A DNA stretch of 64,000 bases from Bipolaris cookei (Eukaryota > Ascomycota > Dothideomycetes > Pleosporales > Pleosporaceae), in the NCBI GenBank assembly GCA_002286855.1, contig NRSV01000056.1, forward strand, positions 173,555-237,554. Direction: 5' to 3'. Positions 19,736-32,064 of the stretch are shown piece by piece. Both the position numbers and the translations under genes were made by a program. The stretch's first letter is position 1, and every line of letters begins with the position of its first letter. The notes beneath the pieces are model-generated. The model saw nothing but the letters and a program-made list of their open reading frames with translations. It ran no database searches and was not told the origin of the DNA.

Positions 19736-21802
19736 CTAGGACCTCGGCGCAGGCGTAGGAAACGGTTGAGGAAAGAGATATGATAGTGACGACGTCAACG
19801 GAACAAAAGAATTCGTGTGCGTTGCGTTTGCAGGACCCGAAGACGTAAGATTGGCTGTAACTGGTTTTTGGCCCGTAGCAATATCGTAGTGGTTGATGGT
19901 GCGGTTGAAATATGCTAGAGCTGCGACGGCTGTAAGGAAGTAGCAAGATTAGCCATCATCGCCTCTCAAGTTTCTGTGCTGGGAAACTATAAGGGGAAAA
20001 GAACTTACGCTGGTAAAAAGGAATCTCATGCCCCGACTCGTAAATACGGGCAAAGCTAAAATTACCATACTGACGGACCTCACCGTACTCTGTACCATCG
20101 ACAGTCATGGGCTCGTATCCCGCAGCGCGGAACTGTTGGCTATGCGTGTATTCCAGTGCTAGACTAATTGCCTGACCGCCGAACCAGTTGCCTATAAAAA
20201 TCACACGTCAGCTTTCAGTTCCATTACTCACGCCTCCCCCCTCCCCCTCCCCAAAAAAAGAAATAAGATAGAGAAGTTTGAAAACTTACAGATATAATCA
20301 GCATCCCCATACGCCAAACTAACCCGCACATTGTGATTAAGCAAATACTCCAAATCGAGCCTATAATTCGGAAACACCCAATCCCCACTACCCTGGAAAG
20401 CATAGTAGATGTCAGAATTCAACTCGGTATAGTTCACTGTCACGCCAAGTGCCTCCTGCACCTCTGGATCATTCAGGTAATATACAAAGTTGGTGGGCGG
20501 CGTAGGATCTGCGGTCGGGTGACGGATATCGTATGTGCCGCGGCCGCTATAGTAGTAGTATGGCGATTCGACGTTATCACGACACATGTTTGCTGCTTCG
20601 CTGCAAATTGCCTTGACGCCGGGCAATAAATCTGCAGTTGTGATGCGCGCGGTGGGGTCGAAATAAGTCCCGTTTGCCCCGGCTGCGATGCGGCAGAGAC
20701 CAATCTGGTAGCGGCAGCCGCCAAACATATTGTTTGCAAATTTGGCGTACGAGTAGACTGTGTCGTTGTAGGATTTGATGCCGTAGGTGTTGTTGACGGC
20801 GAACTCCGGGTACCAGTCTTCTTGGACCTCTGCGTCGATGATACCGTTGATGATAGACAGGCTGTTAAAGTTGATCTCGTAGCCTGGCATACTTCCGTTT
20901 TGGATCTTTTGGTTTTGCTCGTAGAAGTAGCGGTAGAAGGTGGGGCCGTAGTGGCCGCCGTAGGATTCAGTGCAGAAATTGAATTCTCGTGATGCGTTCA
21001 CAGGACCAATTTTGGCGTCGAACTTTGGGATGGTGGCGAAGAGTGCTTGCAAAACGTGCTGTACACGGTATGTGGTTAGCTGAATAGTACGGTGAGAAAA
21101 GGACGTGTTCAAAAAGACGTACCCATACTCCTACTGCTGCAAGATCAGTGGTGTCAACCGTGCCCCGGTTCAATGGATCCAAAATTGGCCAGACCCCAGA
21201 ATTATCAGAGTCAGTGACGTTGGGAATGAAATCACCTGCATACGAGCTAAGAGCGCCGACGCCCTCTGCCTGGTAACTGAAGCCTGTGCCGACCGGCTGC
21301 GAAATGTACAGCATATTAGAGATATTATTCCAGCTGTATGGGTTATACACAACCGTGATATTGTCATCAATCATGCAAGGGCCGTTTTCCTGGAAGAGCC
21401 CAATAAGTGAATCGGATCCAGGACCGCCATTCAACCACAAAGTGACCGGGTCGGAAGCAGGATCTCTACGGGATTCAAAGAACCAGAAGAAGATGTGGAC
21501 CTATATGGTTAGCGAAAGAGAAGGCACGGAGACCAACACCAAAGCAGCTGGTAACATACATTAGGTGCAAGATCCACATATCCAGCATAACTCTCTACGC
21601 CAGGCGTTGTTTCGCAAATGCCAGGGTTCTTGTATCGGATCGTGACATTGTTGGGCGCAGTAGCAGTTTTGTAACCCTGGTCATCCCTAGGCAACAAGAC
21701 GTGCTCACTACGCTTTTCCCAAGCACCCTTCGACACGGCAGCAGCGTGTGATGCGAGCGACGAGAGTGCCAACAGCGGCGTGATTACCGACTTGGTAAAC
21801 AT
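19736..21802 (-). CDS. Secreted serine carboxypeptidase (S10 family)
   Basis: Five exons: 21802-21560, 21500-21123, 21058-20290, 20191-20009 and 19929-19736 (588 residues). A signal peptide (MFTKSVITPLLALSSLASHAAA) precedes a fungal carboxypeptidase domain. It has the oxyanion-hole motif LWLNGGPGSDS, the catalytic serine in CTESYGGHYGP, the aspartate in AYGDADYICNWFGG and the histidine in ESGHEIPFYQPVAAL. The last two motifs are each interrupted by an intron and are restored by splicing, which fixes the junctions. Several N-glycosylation sites are visible. The enzyme removes C-terminal residues from peptides, in the vacuole or outside the cell. The C-terminal tail (PQPFPTPAPRS) has no anchor signal. 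The gene converges on RFC4, 290 bp apart. Confidence 0.94.
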
Positions 21803-22741
21803 GGTGCCTGAAGAACTGGACAGCAACAACAGGGAGAGTAGGACACACCATGGTGTATTTAAGCTCCCTTGGAAGCAAGGCTTGTCAGGCTTGTCCTACC
21901 CTTGGCGCATCCTCCCGTCTTCCCTGCATGTGTACGAACCCATAAACTACTTAACCTTGATCCGAGAGTTCCCATAGGAGGTCCAGTCCTGCAACAAAAG
22001 AAAATGTTTCGCTCCTGCCTCAACGAGTCTAGCCAGCGACGTAATACCCCAGCAATAAGCTTACATTCACGCATGTTAACATGGACAAACCTGTTTCTTT
22101 CATTGCGAGTGACAAAGTTTATTGTCGGCTGATAAGAGTGATTTGCATTAGGCAGAGAGAAGGTACAAAGGCTGGTTGGGCAATGGCGGCAGCGCTATGA
22201 CTTTTATGACGAACGATGCGGACTCGAATGAGCATTTTGCTTTCGGTGTTTACACGGTCAAATTTTGTCGTACATGTGTATAAGTACATAAGCAGGGACT
22301 ATCCGGATATCCCGTCAGTAGGAACAAAGTTAAACGGCCTGGAAGGTCATGATATGCTGTAAGATATAGCCGATGCACACCCGTATCATCTGACTGAATC
22401 TCTGCCGTTGGAGCGGTGACAAGGTGGTGCAGCCGTGGGTAAGTTTGTGTGGGGAAAAAGAAAGTACAAGATGGAAAGACATGCGGTGGACCATTTTGAG
22501 AGTATAGGTATTGTTCGGGCCGATCGGCAGCAGCTCCGTGAGCTACGTAAGATCAAGTAGCTTAGTTTGTTCACCCCACTTTGAATATGTACTTATTTCA
22601 CCACACTACCCTAGGTGTTCACACAAAGCTTATTCTACACGGCATTCTTTCTCTCTTATATATGGTTATATGATTACGTGGGACGAAACCCCACCCATGA
22701 CCCTCCATAACGAAAACTCTACGCGAAGTAAAACTTAGATA
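21803..22741. other. Promoter and flank region
   Basis: Upstream DNA of the carboxypeptidase; no gene seen. The TA at 22740-22741 is the target duplication of the next element. Confidence 0.5.
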
Positions 22742-22786
22742 ACGTCAATGTATAGCGAGTGGCCGGACGTGCCAAGACCCCACCAA
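22742..22786. repeat. Left 45-bp terminal inverted repeat
   Basis: Starts ACGTCAATGTATAGCGAGTG and is the exact reverse complement of 23816-23860. Confidence 0.96.
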
Positions 22787-22833
22787 CTTTGGCTATTATA
22801 CGACTGTTACATGCAATATCTCAACATCACAAT

Positions 22834-23748
22834 ATGCAAAAGCTTTCAAACGAATCTCAAAAATAGCTTGCATTACAGGCTATTCAATGTGACGCGACAC
22901 TCTCATTACCACGTGCTGCAGCAATCTACAGCGTGCCTGAACGTACACTAAGACGAAGACGCGCAGGAAAGCTCTCTCGACAAGATTCCACGCCCAACTC
23001 AATGAAGCTCCTTATGACAGAAGAGGAGACGATTGTCGAATATATTCTCGACCTTGACGCGTGGGAATTTCCGTTGCGCCTTCTTGCTGTCAAAGATCTT
23101 GCTGATTCTTTGCTGGCTGCCCGCCACCGCGACTCTGTTGGCCCAAACTGGCCTAGAGAATTCATAAAACGTCGCCCAGAGCTAAAGATAAAGTTCAATC
23201 GAAAGTAAGACTATAGGAGAGCCCTCATTGAAGATCCTGAGCTTGTGCAAGGCTGGTTCCGCCTTGTACAGAATACCAAAGCCAAGTATGGGGTCCAGGA
23301 CGACGACACGTTCAACTTTGATGAGACAGGCTTTATGATGGGCCAGATTACCCCAGGAGCAGTTGTTACAAGTTCAAAGAGATGTGGAAGACCAAAGACT
23401 AACCAGCCAGGCAATAGAGAGAAGGTCTCAAAGGGAGCAGCAATTATCGCGCATAAGCTGGTGTTGGCGCAAAAACGCATCTCTGAGCTTGAAGTAGCTA
23501 ACGCAACCGCCACGCGACGAAAATCGCACAAAATAAAGCGAGTTCAGAAGGAAGGGACTCTAATAGTAGAGAAGGGAGAGCGGTTAATAGCTCTAAGGGA
23601 GTTTGGAGCGCGTAGTGATGGAAAGAAGGCAAAGAAGAAAGCGCGCGCTGAGGTGGGTGAGCCGTCGCAAAGGCACTATAGACGCTGTGGCGAGGCTAGA
23701 CATAACACGCGCACATGCAAGCAAGTGGAAGCGATAGATGCTGAATAA
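22834..23748 (+). pseudogene. Internally deleted transposase of the 22.7-kb element
   Basis: A single frame from the ATG at 22834 to the TAA at 23746, with stops at 22864 (TAG) and 23206 (TAA). It encodes an HTH region (AAAIYSVPERTLRRRRAGK), a CENP-B-like region, and the first DDE aspartate in FNFDETGFMMGQI. After GNREK the frame jumps to a coiled-coil tail (LVLAQKRISELEVANAT) and a zinc knuckle (CGEARHNTRTC). The second and third catalytic acids are missing. The deletion kept the frame, so from 23209 onward a stop-free segment of about 180 codons remains; whether it makes a protein is unknown. Confidence 0.88.
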
Positions 23749-23815
23749 TACAGCCTACTAAGATTCCTGTTTACTATTGTGTTTGCGTTATAATGGTCTG
23801 TAATAGCTGTGATAT

Positions 23816-23860
23816 TTGGTGGGGTCTTGGCACGTCCGGCCACTCGCTATACATTGACGT
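23816..23860. repeat. Right 45-bp terminal inverted repeat
   Basis: Reverse complement of 22742-22786, followed by the TA duplication. Confidence 0.96.
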
Positions 23861-23862
23861 TA

Positions 23863-24415
23863 CCACTTATTTATTCTTTTGCTTTTCTCTCCTGGAGCTT
23901 CTCTAGCGACAGCAAAAGGGGGCACGGAAGAGGAGAGGTAGAGTAGAGTAGTAAGTTTCTGTCCATGCAGCAGTGCCAAGCTAGGCTTGGTAGTCCTATC
24001 AATAAAATTACGTGAGGCCTCTCAAATATTCAAATCTAGCTCACACTTCCAGAATGCAAGAATTTAGAACAATGAAATATAAATTCATGATACATACGAC
24101 CACTGGAAACTGAGAGCTAGCCATCCCGTCCGATCTGGCATATATAAGCAGTTTACCGGCGGATTAGTAGTTAGGTGGGTGACCACTAGCGAATCCCCGC
24201 TGTCGTATGTTTTTGTTTCTGCAACTTCTTTTGTTTTTTTTGCGTAAGTTACGTATTAAGGTATTGGCATCTCGTAAAAGAACCTCTTCAGGAAAGAGCA
24301 TGTTCCACGTACAAGTAATCTAGGTTGACAAGTATGTTAATGGACAATAAACTCCCTCAACTCTCAAGCTACTATTCTCATAAACACTCGATTCGTACAA
24401 ACTTCGCATCGCTAC
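23863..24415. other. Intergenic region
   Basis: 3' flank of the TRAPPC10 gene. AT-rich with nothing recognisable. Confidence 0.5.
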
Positions 24416-27400
24416 TCACACGTCCCCCAACCCACTACTCTCCAACCAAACCACACCCCTCATGCTGCCCATTCCCATATCTCCCACGCCCACTGTGCTA
24501 CTCCGCACATCCTGCGCCACCACCACCGCATCCGCAAAGCTTAGATTATCCGTCTCACAGTTCAGAATCTCTACGTCACCATTATCACTTTTACCCTTTT
24601 CCGGCCTTGCCTTGATCCTTGGTCGAATCTCCACATTGGGTAAGAGTGTATTTCCAGGTCTAAGCGGTACGAGCACAATCGGCCACTCGTGCTCTTGGTC
24701 TTCAGTGGCGGTGAAATGTGCACGGCGCTGGCCGGCAACGAGCCATACCTCTGGGTTTGCATCGATGGTGTAGACAAAGTCGATTGGGTCGGTAGGATCG
24801 TTTAGGTTAGCGGCAGAGACGAGGCTGGAGGGCAAGGCCCAGCGACGGGTGTGTGAAATGCGTAGAGTGGCCATGAGGGGTTGGCCGACGGTTGCGATAG
24901 GATACTGGAAGGTCGTAGATGGTGAGTTTAGGGTGAGAGAGGCGGTGTGTAGGATGTGTGTTTGCGGGATCGATACTGTTATTACCATACGCCGCGGTGG
25001 GTTTGGCGACGGTGGAGCTGTAGGGCGTTGTGTGGTGTATGGTGATGCATCTGTCTCAAGATAGACCACTCTGTGTTTCTACAGCCATATATTAGTATTT
25101 GTAGAGCAGTACGTTCTTTTCGAGTTACTTACTTCATGCCACTTTTGCAGCCACGTCTGTGTATTATCACGGATGGCAAGAGGTAAGCTCTCAAGACAGT
25201 CCGCCCATCCCATATCCTCAAAAGCTCCAAGATCAATCCTTCCCAACAACGCTGTCTTTTCGTATTGCTGAGGCAGGATGCTCTGCTCTATGCGATTGGT
25301 AAAAGTATCAGTCAAGAGACGAGATAGGCGATGAACTGGACTGTTCTCGACGGCTTCTGCAAACAACTTTCGCATACGATCTAGCACATCCTCGTTAAGA
25401 CAACGGTACTCGACAGATAACGATAGACTACCAGTAGTGTTGATCCGGCTTCTTCGTTTCTGTGAGGCGTCCATGGCCTTCTTGACGACTTTGTACGTGA
25501 CCGCCACTGGCTGTTTTGGGAACACATGTAGTGGTTCCTTCGGTTGCCTCGGTGCATGAACATCAAACTCGTCTGATCCTTCTAACGAAACGCCCAGAAG
25601 TTCCAGTGGTATATGATTTGCAGTTTTGATGTTGAATTTCGAGAACAGTGACTTGCTCTTGAAATGGTCATGTACATTGACGTCCAACGGCAGCTCAACA
25701 GGAATCACAAATGACGAAGTGTACTGGAACTGGCCGTTTTCGGTAAAATAGTCGACATCAACCTTGACAGTAAGGTCCTGGAGGATTGTTTCCATATCGT
25801 AAGGTACTTTTAAGGTAGCTGCAGAGCCGGCTGCCATTTCTCCAATTGCAATGACACCAGGAGTTTGCTTACTGTCCTCAAGTTCAATGTCACCAGCTTC
25901 TATGCTTGCATCTGCCGTACGTAGCCGCAGTCCTGCAGAAGCGGACTTTAGTCGGATATCTGCACGCTTTATTGCATTCCAACCGCTCGAGAACTCGACC
26001 TCGATATGGCGCGGTTTGTCGATGTGGATCAAATGCGAAAGATAGATGCGAGCTTGAAAAGCTTCAGTGCGCGGAAAGCATAGAATCCTGGCTTTCTTGG
26101 CTGCTCTGAGCGAGTGTGCAGATACAGACGTGATGATGCCAAGAGGTGTTGTTGCTTCGGTCTTCTGGAAAGGTTCGTGCACAAAGACGATGCGCTTTGT
26201 TTCCAAGACGATCCTATCCACCATGTACGGTCCAATGGTATTCACCTGGAACACGTCAGCCTTTCCCATGAAACAACACTGAGACACTTACATTGCAACC
26301 AATCCACATGCGGTTCAAACCCTTCTTCAGCTGGATTGTGCCAGTCTCTTCAAGCCATACGTCCTTGGCCTGGTTGGAGATGGAACTGACCAGTCTGATC
26401 TTGGCTGCTCGAATCTCAATCTCATCCTCGAGGAGATGCTTAAATTGAAGGCGTAGCTGGAACCCATCTTTGTCATCGTAATGTCGCACATAAGGCTCCA
26501 CGGAAATGTCGCTAAAATACTTGGACATCTGGACGGTGACATCGTAGGGTAACTGTTGTGAATAGCCAACAATCTCGTGCAGTACATCAGTAGTGTCCAC
26601 GTTGTCATCGTTGAGCCATTCGTGAGAGCCGCCTGTTGCATCGATTCGTTTTGACGAGCTCTTGGACGCCATTCGACTCGCCGATGACTTGGCTAACAAA
26701 TCCAACACTGTCCGCACGTATTCGTCTTTGCGATTGAGCTTCTTGAGACAGCGCGCATGCATCTTAAGCATGGTAGCTTCGACAGTATTCCACCTGCTTG
26801 TTGCGAAATACGAGGCCATATGTCCAAAATAGGTTGCCGCTGCCGCAAAATCGCCAAGCTCGCTATTTCCAGGTAAGAATGAGGTATTCACAGCTTCAAG
26901 TAGAAGCAGACTTACAATTTGAGAGCAGCTAAATCGCCGAGCACTGTCTCCGCTGATTTCGTCTGACCTGCAGCCATATAGTGCTTCACAATGAGATCAC
27001 TCAGCGTCTAAACCAAGGTCAGTACTGGTGATAAACATTGCACAAGATCACATACCTCGTAAAACTGTCGAAATTGCCCGAGAGACGACATTGCTGTAAG
27101 TAGTGCCACAGCAGATATACCGAGACGTGCTTTTTCGAGCTCAGAATCTGGTTTGGTATTGGAAGCCTCCCTTTCTGCCGCACGTTCCGCCTCCTCTTCT
27201 TCGTCCAGACTGACGTCAGTCAGCTCTTCCTTCGCAGTTAGAGAGGTAACAATAGCATTCCACCCGATATTCCAACCTAGAGCCTTGCCTGCATGCTCAA
27301 GCAACCGCCGTTGAATTGCAAGAAGTTGTGCTCTTGTGCCAGCCAGTTCATGCAGGCCGTTCCTTGCAGAAATAGTTGTGCCTGACAGCCCTGTAGGTGG

Positions 27401-29397
27401 CCTATCGTGATATTGTCCATTCTCAAACACTACCTGGGCATTTGACGCAGTTTGGGAATACGGCATATCGGGAGTAGATCGCCCCTGTTTTAGCGAAGAA
27501 GAACGGGAAGGATGCTTGGGATCGGAGCTCTTGCTCTTTGAGTCCTTGTTGCGACCGCTAAAGGAACGGCCCTTGCTTGTAGAGCCAGCATGTGCATCTC
27601 CAGTGGGCCTGTCTGATGCAAGAGAAGCAGTGGATGTCTCGCGTATTACCTGGCCCAACGCGGCGAACGTCCACGAGCGAACAATGTTTTCAACTAGATG
27701 ATTCTCGAATGTAATCTCATGCGCCTTTGCTCTGGTGGTGGGCATTAGTACGAACAAAGCAATAGATGTTTCAGAACATACCCATTGATCAGATCATCTC
27801 GCAAGAGTCTTCCAGCGAATGTTATGAAATTCAGCGCACGCGTACAAAGGTCTGCAAGCGAGAAAAGATCTTCCGAATCCTGGGATTGACCACCTGCTTT
27901 CATACCGATAGCGCTGTCATCGGTTGACTGCTGAACTACGCCAGCTTTGGATCGGTTCTGCAGCTTAGTTGCAAGATCTGAACGCGCTGATATTGAGTTG
28001 CCCAGCCTAAGAAGCAGGGACATTTGGCGGGCGAAGATGTACACTCTAAAATCAAAGACAGAGATATTATTCGCAAGGATGAGACCACGATAGTCCTTTT
28101 TCAAGGCATTGATCGGGCTGTCATCATGGATAGCCAGTTGAGAACTGTTCTGATCAGCATCATTTTTCCTTTTTTGCTTTGCAAGTTCTGCTGCTTTCTG
28201 GTAAATGTCATCAGAATAGCCAAGGAGAACACTTCCTTGTGCCTGCTCACTCGCCTGGTCACGAATTACACTGTCCAGGCCAATCGAGAGCTCATCGTAC
28301 ACCAGCAAAGCATCTTCCACCAATCCTACACTCTCAAAGCCTCTCGCAAGGCCCTCCTTGAGGATGAAGAAAGTGTTAAAGTTCCAGCCAGGAAAGGAGC
28401 GCTGAGCGTCATTCTTCCGAATGTCTTCTTCATATTGGCTCACACGCAGGTCGAATGAAAGAAGAATGAGCACCTTAAATCTAGAAATGACATCTTGCCA
28501 AGCTCGTTCTTGCTCTTGAGGGCTTTCGCTGATTGCAGGAGAGTTGGCAGGTGCTGCAGGTGGAAGCATATGCGGCGGGACTCTTTCTTTGGGCACTCGT
28601 ATCTGAGCGACCCGGTCTGGTGCTGACTTGGATGAAACATTGAAGTCGGCGCGTAGCTTTTCGAGCAATGTAGTCGTCCCGCGAGTCCACCTTGAAGCTG
28701 CTCCAGTCTTTTCTTTCTCACCTGTCAACGCAGTGGAAGATCCACGGGGCTGGCTCGCTGCTGGTGTATCAGGTACTACGACGTGCAGAATCAACCATTC
28801 ATATGCATCGTGGTTTTCCTGATTGGTTGCCGTGCTACTCTGAGAAGGTGGCGTGTGATCCTTGACCCATTCGCGTACCAACTTACGCGCTGTCGATTTG
28901 TACGTATCAGAGTCATCGCATCTCAAGAGATAGATCCTAAGATACGGTGTTTGGCGCAGGCCGGGAATCTGATGACGTCTCTCTTTTTCTTTGTTAGGGG
29001 CCCTGAAGGTCTCTTCTGTAATCCTTTTGGGCGTACCTTGTCCAAGTGCTACAGTTGATGATGCTGCGCCCGTAGCTTGTGCTGACTCTGGGCTAGGCAC
29101 AAGGTCGACATGCAGCGAGTCTATAGACCTCAATGGCCGTGTGGGGGCTTTCCAATGTAAGTTGCGAAGAGGAAGGCGTGTAACCAAGTCTTCTTGTATC
29201 AATCCAAAGACCCCAGACGGGTCATGGTACTCGACTGTAAAGAGTAAGCGGTGCTACGATGAAAGCGACCAGGGTGTGTGCGCACCTGTCACTTTTGAGC
29301 TTGAGAGCCCATCCATCACCGTAGGCTCGGCTGGGGTTTGCCTAGAAGCATCCTCTGCGGCACCCAGGGCTGGTGTATCATTTCCAGCCACACTCAT
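24416..29397 (-). CDS. TRS130: TRAPP II complex subunit TRAPPC10 / Trs130
   Basis: Seven exons: 29397-29286, 29234-27782, 27731-27056, 27007-26916, 26862-26292, 26245-25133 and 25078-24416 (1559 residues). The N-terminus has the family start (SSSKVTVEYHDPSGVF...LPLRNLHWKAPTRPLRSIDSLHVDLV). It continues through the alpha-solenoid part (FDLRVSQYEEDIRKN, FFILKEGLARGFESVGLVEDALLVYDEL, NISVFDFRVYIFARQMSLLLRLG) and ends in beta-rich C-terminal modules (HRVVYLETDASP, PIDFVYTIDANPEVWLVAGQRR). TRAPP II is a Golgi tethering complex and exchange factor for Ypt31/32-type Rab GTPases. All six introns are 46-54 bp and close the frame. An insertion of low complexity at about residues 555-640 (KGRSFSGRNKDSKSKSSD) makes it longer than the yeast protein. 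Confidence 0.94.
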
Positions 29398-30087
29398 GAA
29401 ACACGCACGCGACCGAAATACGAAGGATAATTAACAGATTACTATGCGGAGTGAAGCTTGCTGGATTCTGCGGGAATTGATGCCGTTGCGAAATGAGGGC
29501 TGCACCTTGGATGGCTTCACCGCTAGCGTGGGCTAGCTTGTCGCAAGTCTAGCTCCTGACATAGCCCCACAATATCACGTGCAGAGACCTTCACCGGCGG
29601 ACACTGTCTGCCTGAGCCACCTTCAGTTGACCGATTAGTGAGAAGTGTTCAACGTTGTCGCTTCCTAACCCCGCACTAACTTTGAGCCTGGTTGGCTCGG
29701 CCTCGGGGGGATGCATCGTGGCGCTATTCATGAGGCGCTCTGCATGCCGCATCGCATTCTTCGCTTTCCACAAAGACGCCAGTCTTGATTAGTAGACTTT
29801 GAGGCATTTTTCAAGTTAAGATGTCCACAACTGGTGATATGATGCCTTGCTTTCTGTCGCTGATTGCTCATAATGAGTTCACTTCCAGCTCAGGCTTTCT
29901 TCTGAAAAGCCTTACCCATTGGCATTTGGTATACTGCTTCTGCAATGCTCAAGTTAGTCTTTAAACATAGGGTACCAAAGGCTTAAGTATTTCACCACAC
30001 GATACACCAAAATCTGAGCATCTTAATACTTTCCATCAATATATTGCCATACATCACCAGTATACTCGACTTCTCCAAAGAATCAGA
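29398..30087. other. Divergent promoter region
   Basis: Between TRAPPC10 (-) and the RTA1-like gene (+); no gene or repeat seen. The 5' leader region of the RTA1-like gene is AT-rich (about 29960-30087). Confidence 0.5.
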
Positions 30088-31275
30088 ATGGGAGCAGGAG
30101 ACTACTCTTCAGGCAGCGTATGGTACTATGCGCCCAATAAAGCGGCTCCAATTCTCTTCATAGTCCTCTTCTCCATCTCAGGAGCCCATCACATATGGCA
30201 AACAATGTTTGTATGAACATCCCTTCCTTCTACCTGTACTCTAACACTACCAAGTAAATTCAAGTCCTGGCGCACGACCGCCCTCCTTCCTTGGGCCGCC
30301 CTCCTTATGATCAGTGGCCTCGCCGTGCGTCTTGCCGGCGCTTACGACACTTCATCCATTACCTACCTGATCGCCTCGACCGTGCTAATCCTTTCTGGCC
30401 CGCCAGTCTACGCTCTGATTAATTACTTCATCCTCTCCCGTCTTTTGTACTATATCCCTTATCTCGCGCCCCTGCATCCCGGCCGTGTCGCAACGACCTT
30501 CATCGGGCTCGACGCCGTGTGCGAGATTCTGATCGGACAGGGGGCATGGCGCATGGCTGATTCCACCTCGTCCGACGCTCAACGGGAGCTGGGTTCGCGA
30601 CTTGTAAGTGCCTCGTTGTGCCTTCAGGCTGCGCTATTCGGTGCTTTTGGGCTTCTAGGTGCGCAGTTTCAGCGACGTGCAAGTGCAGCTGGCGTATTGA
30701 AACCGCATCTACGTACAGTTCTATATGTCATGTATGCGAGTGCTAGCATCATCACGATTCGCTGCATCTACCGGCTGGTAGAATACTTCTCTGGCTGGGA
30801 CTCGGCCGTGTACAAGAACGAAACCTATTTTTGGATCTTTGAGGCGGCGATTATGCTGTTTAATACTGCCCTACTCAATATCTGGAACCCGGGGAAGCGG
30901 CTTCCGCCATCTAATTCGGTTTTCCTGGCAAGAGACGGGGCAACAGAGAGGAGAGGTCCGGGATGGGGTGACAATCGGCCCTGGATCGTCACAGTGTTTG
31001 ATCCATTCGACGTCTGGGGCCTTGTGAGGGGCAGGGATAAAAAGACACAGTTTTGGGATTTGAGTGACGCAGAACTTGAGGCAATGCGGTTGGAGAAGAA
31101 GAGAAATAAGAGAAACTGTGGATTGGCTTTGTTGGATCCATTTCATCTTTGGGGTAAGTCGGGGTATGTTGCGAAGTGGCTTGGTAAGACGCGGACGAGT
31201 GAACAGCCTGTGACTCGAGAAGTGTCTACGGCACAGACAAAATTTGGTGGTTCGAAAACGAAATACGAAGCTTGA
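30088..31275 (+). CDS. RTA1-like seven-helix membrane protein
   Basis: Two exons, 30088-30206 and 30255-31275 (379 residues). Hydrophobic segments follow the RTA1 pattern: APILFIVLFSISGAHHIWQT, ALLPWAALLMISGLAVRLAG, ITYLIASTVLILSGPPVYALINY, ATTFIGLDAVCEILIGQGAW, LVSASLCLQAALFGAFGLLG, TVLYVMYASASIITIRCIYRLVEY and WIFEAAIMLFNTALLNIW. The motifs RCIYRLVEYFSGWDS and E(T)YFWIFEA are characteristic. The family (Rta1, Rsb1) is linked to lipid translocation and to resistance to sterol-targeting compounds in yeasts; the function here is inferred. The intron donor is GTTTGT, weaker than usual, but it is the only choice that keeps QTIKFKSW in frame. A long charged cytoplasmic tail repeats the motif DPFDVWG / DPFHLWG. 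Confidence 0.88.
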
Positions 31276-32064
31276 AGGTAGCGTCAGCTGTTGCGTCTTA
31301 TACCGAAGGAAGCCATGACAGCGTAATGTATAATAGGAAACTGAGGGGGAATCAGGCACTTTTTTTCAACAAGACACACAAGACAAATACATGGTGAGCC
31401 ATTGCACAAAGTGATATTGGTGGGAGACGTGTTAACCCAAAGAATCTATACAATTGACATGGAAGCCTCCCCCTTTTTTAATTTTGAAGCCACACACGTA
31501 AATATGTATTCCATACCACATTCTGGCAAAGCTAACCCGATGGGCTATAACAATAGCTGTAAAACCTGAGCAAAGATGACTCCACCCGTTAACTACAAGG
31601 AAACAACAAGTGTGCGACGCGTTGTATGAGTGTACCTCACTTCGTAATTTACGCGACAAAAGAGTATATGATAATAGTAGCGAGGATGGAAATAGAGTTT
31701 TGGAGCATGTGGTGGTTGTACTGAGGTATATGAATGTGTAGGTATATGTAGTAGGGTGTGGAAACAAGGCAACAAAAAGGAAATGGTAATGTGTAGCTCT
31801 GCCGATTGGCGTATGTATCAATGGAATATAGAAATGTAAAACAGAGGGGTACAGAACAAGGTTAGGAAATAAGAAGGCGAAGATAAAGGATCGCCATGGT
31901 GAGGAGTCGCCCTTTTGTCGAACTCGAGGGGTATAGATGATCAGAGCACATTAGATCCGTGACAGAGAACACAAAACGCCGTACTCCAACAACAAACACC
32001 TATGCGGATATTGGGTCAACAGCCTTTGTCATGGTGGCTACATAGCCGTCAGCGTCAAATGAAC
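31276..32064. other. Intergenic region between convergent genes
   Basis: 789 bp of shared 3' flank (RTA1-like + and VeA -), AT-rich; nothing recognisable. Confidence 0.5.

Larger units (their letters stand above)
22742..23860 (+). mobile_element. Non-autonomous pogo-type transposon with long identical inverted repeats
   Basis: A 1119-bp element with 45-bp terminal inverted repeats that match without a mismatch (22742-22786 and 23816-23860), flanked by TA at 22740-22741 and 23861-23862. Inside is a transposase remnant with the N-terminal DNA-binding region and the C-terminal zinc knuckle, but most of the DDE catalytic core is deleted. It therefore needs a transposase supplied from elsewhere. 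Identical ends suggest recent movement. Its inverted repeats differ from those of the element at 13143, so the two belong to different families within the same superfamily. Confidence 0.94.
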
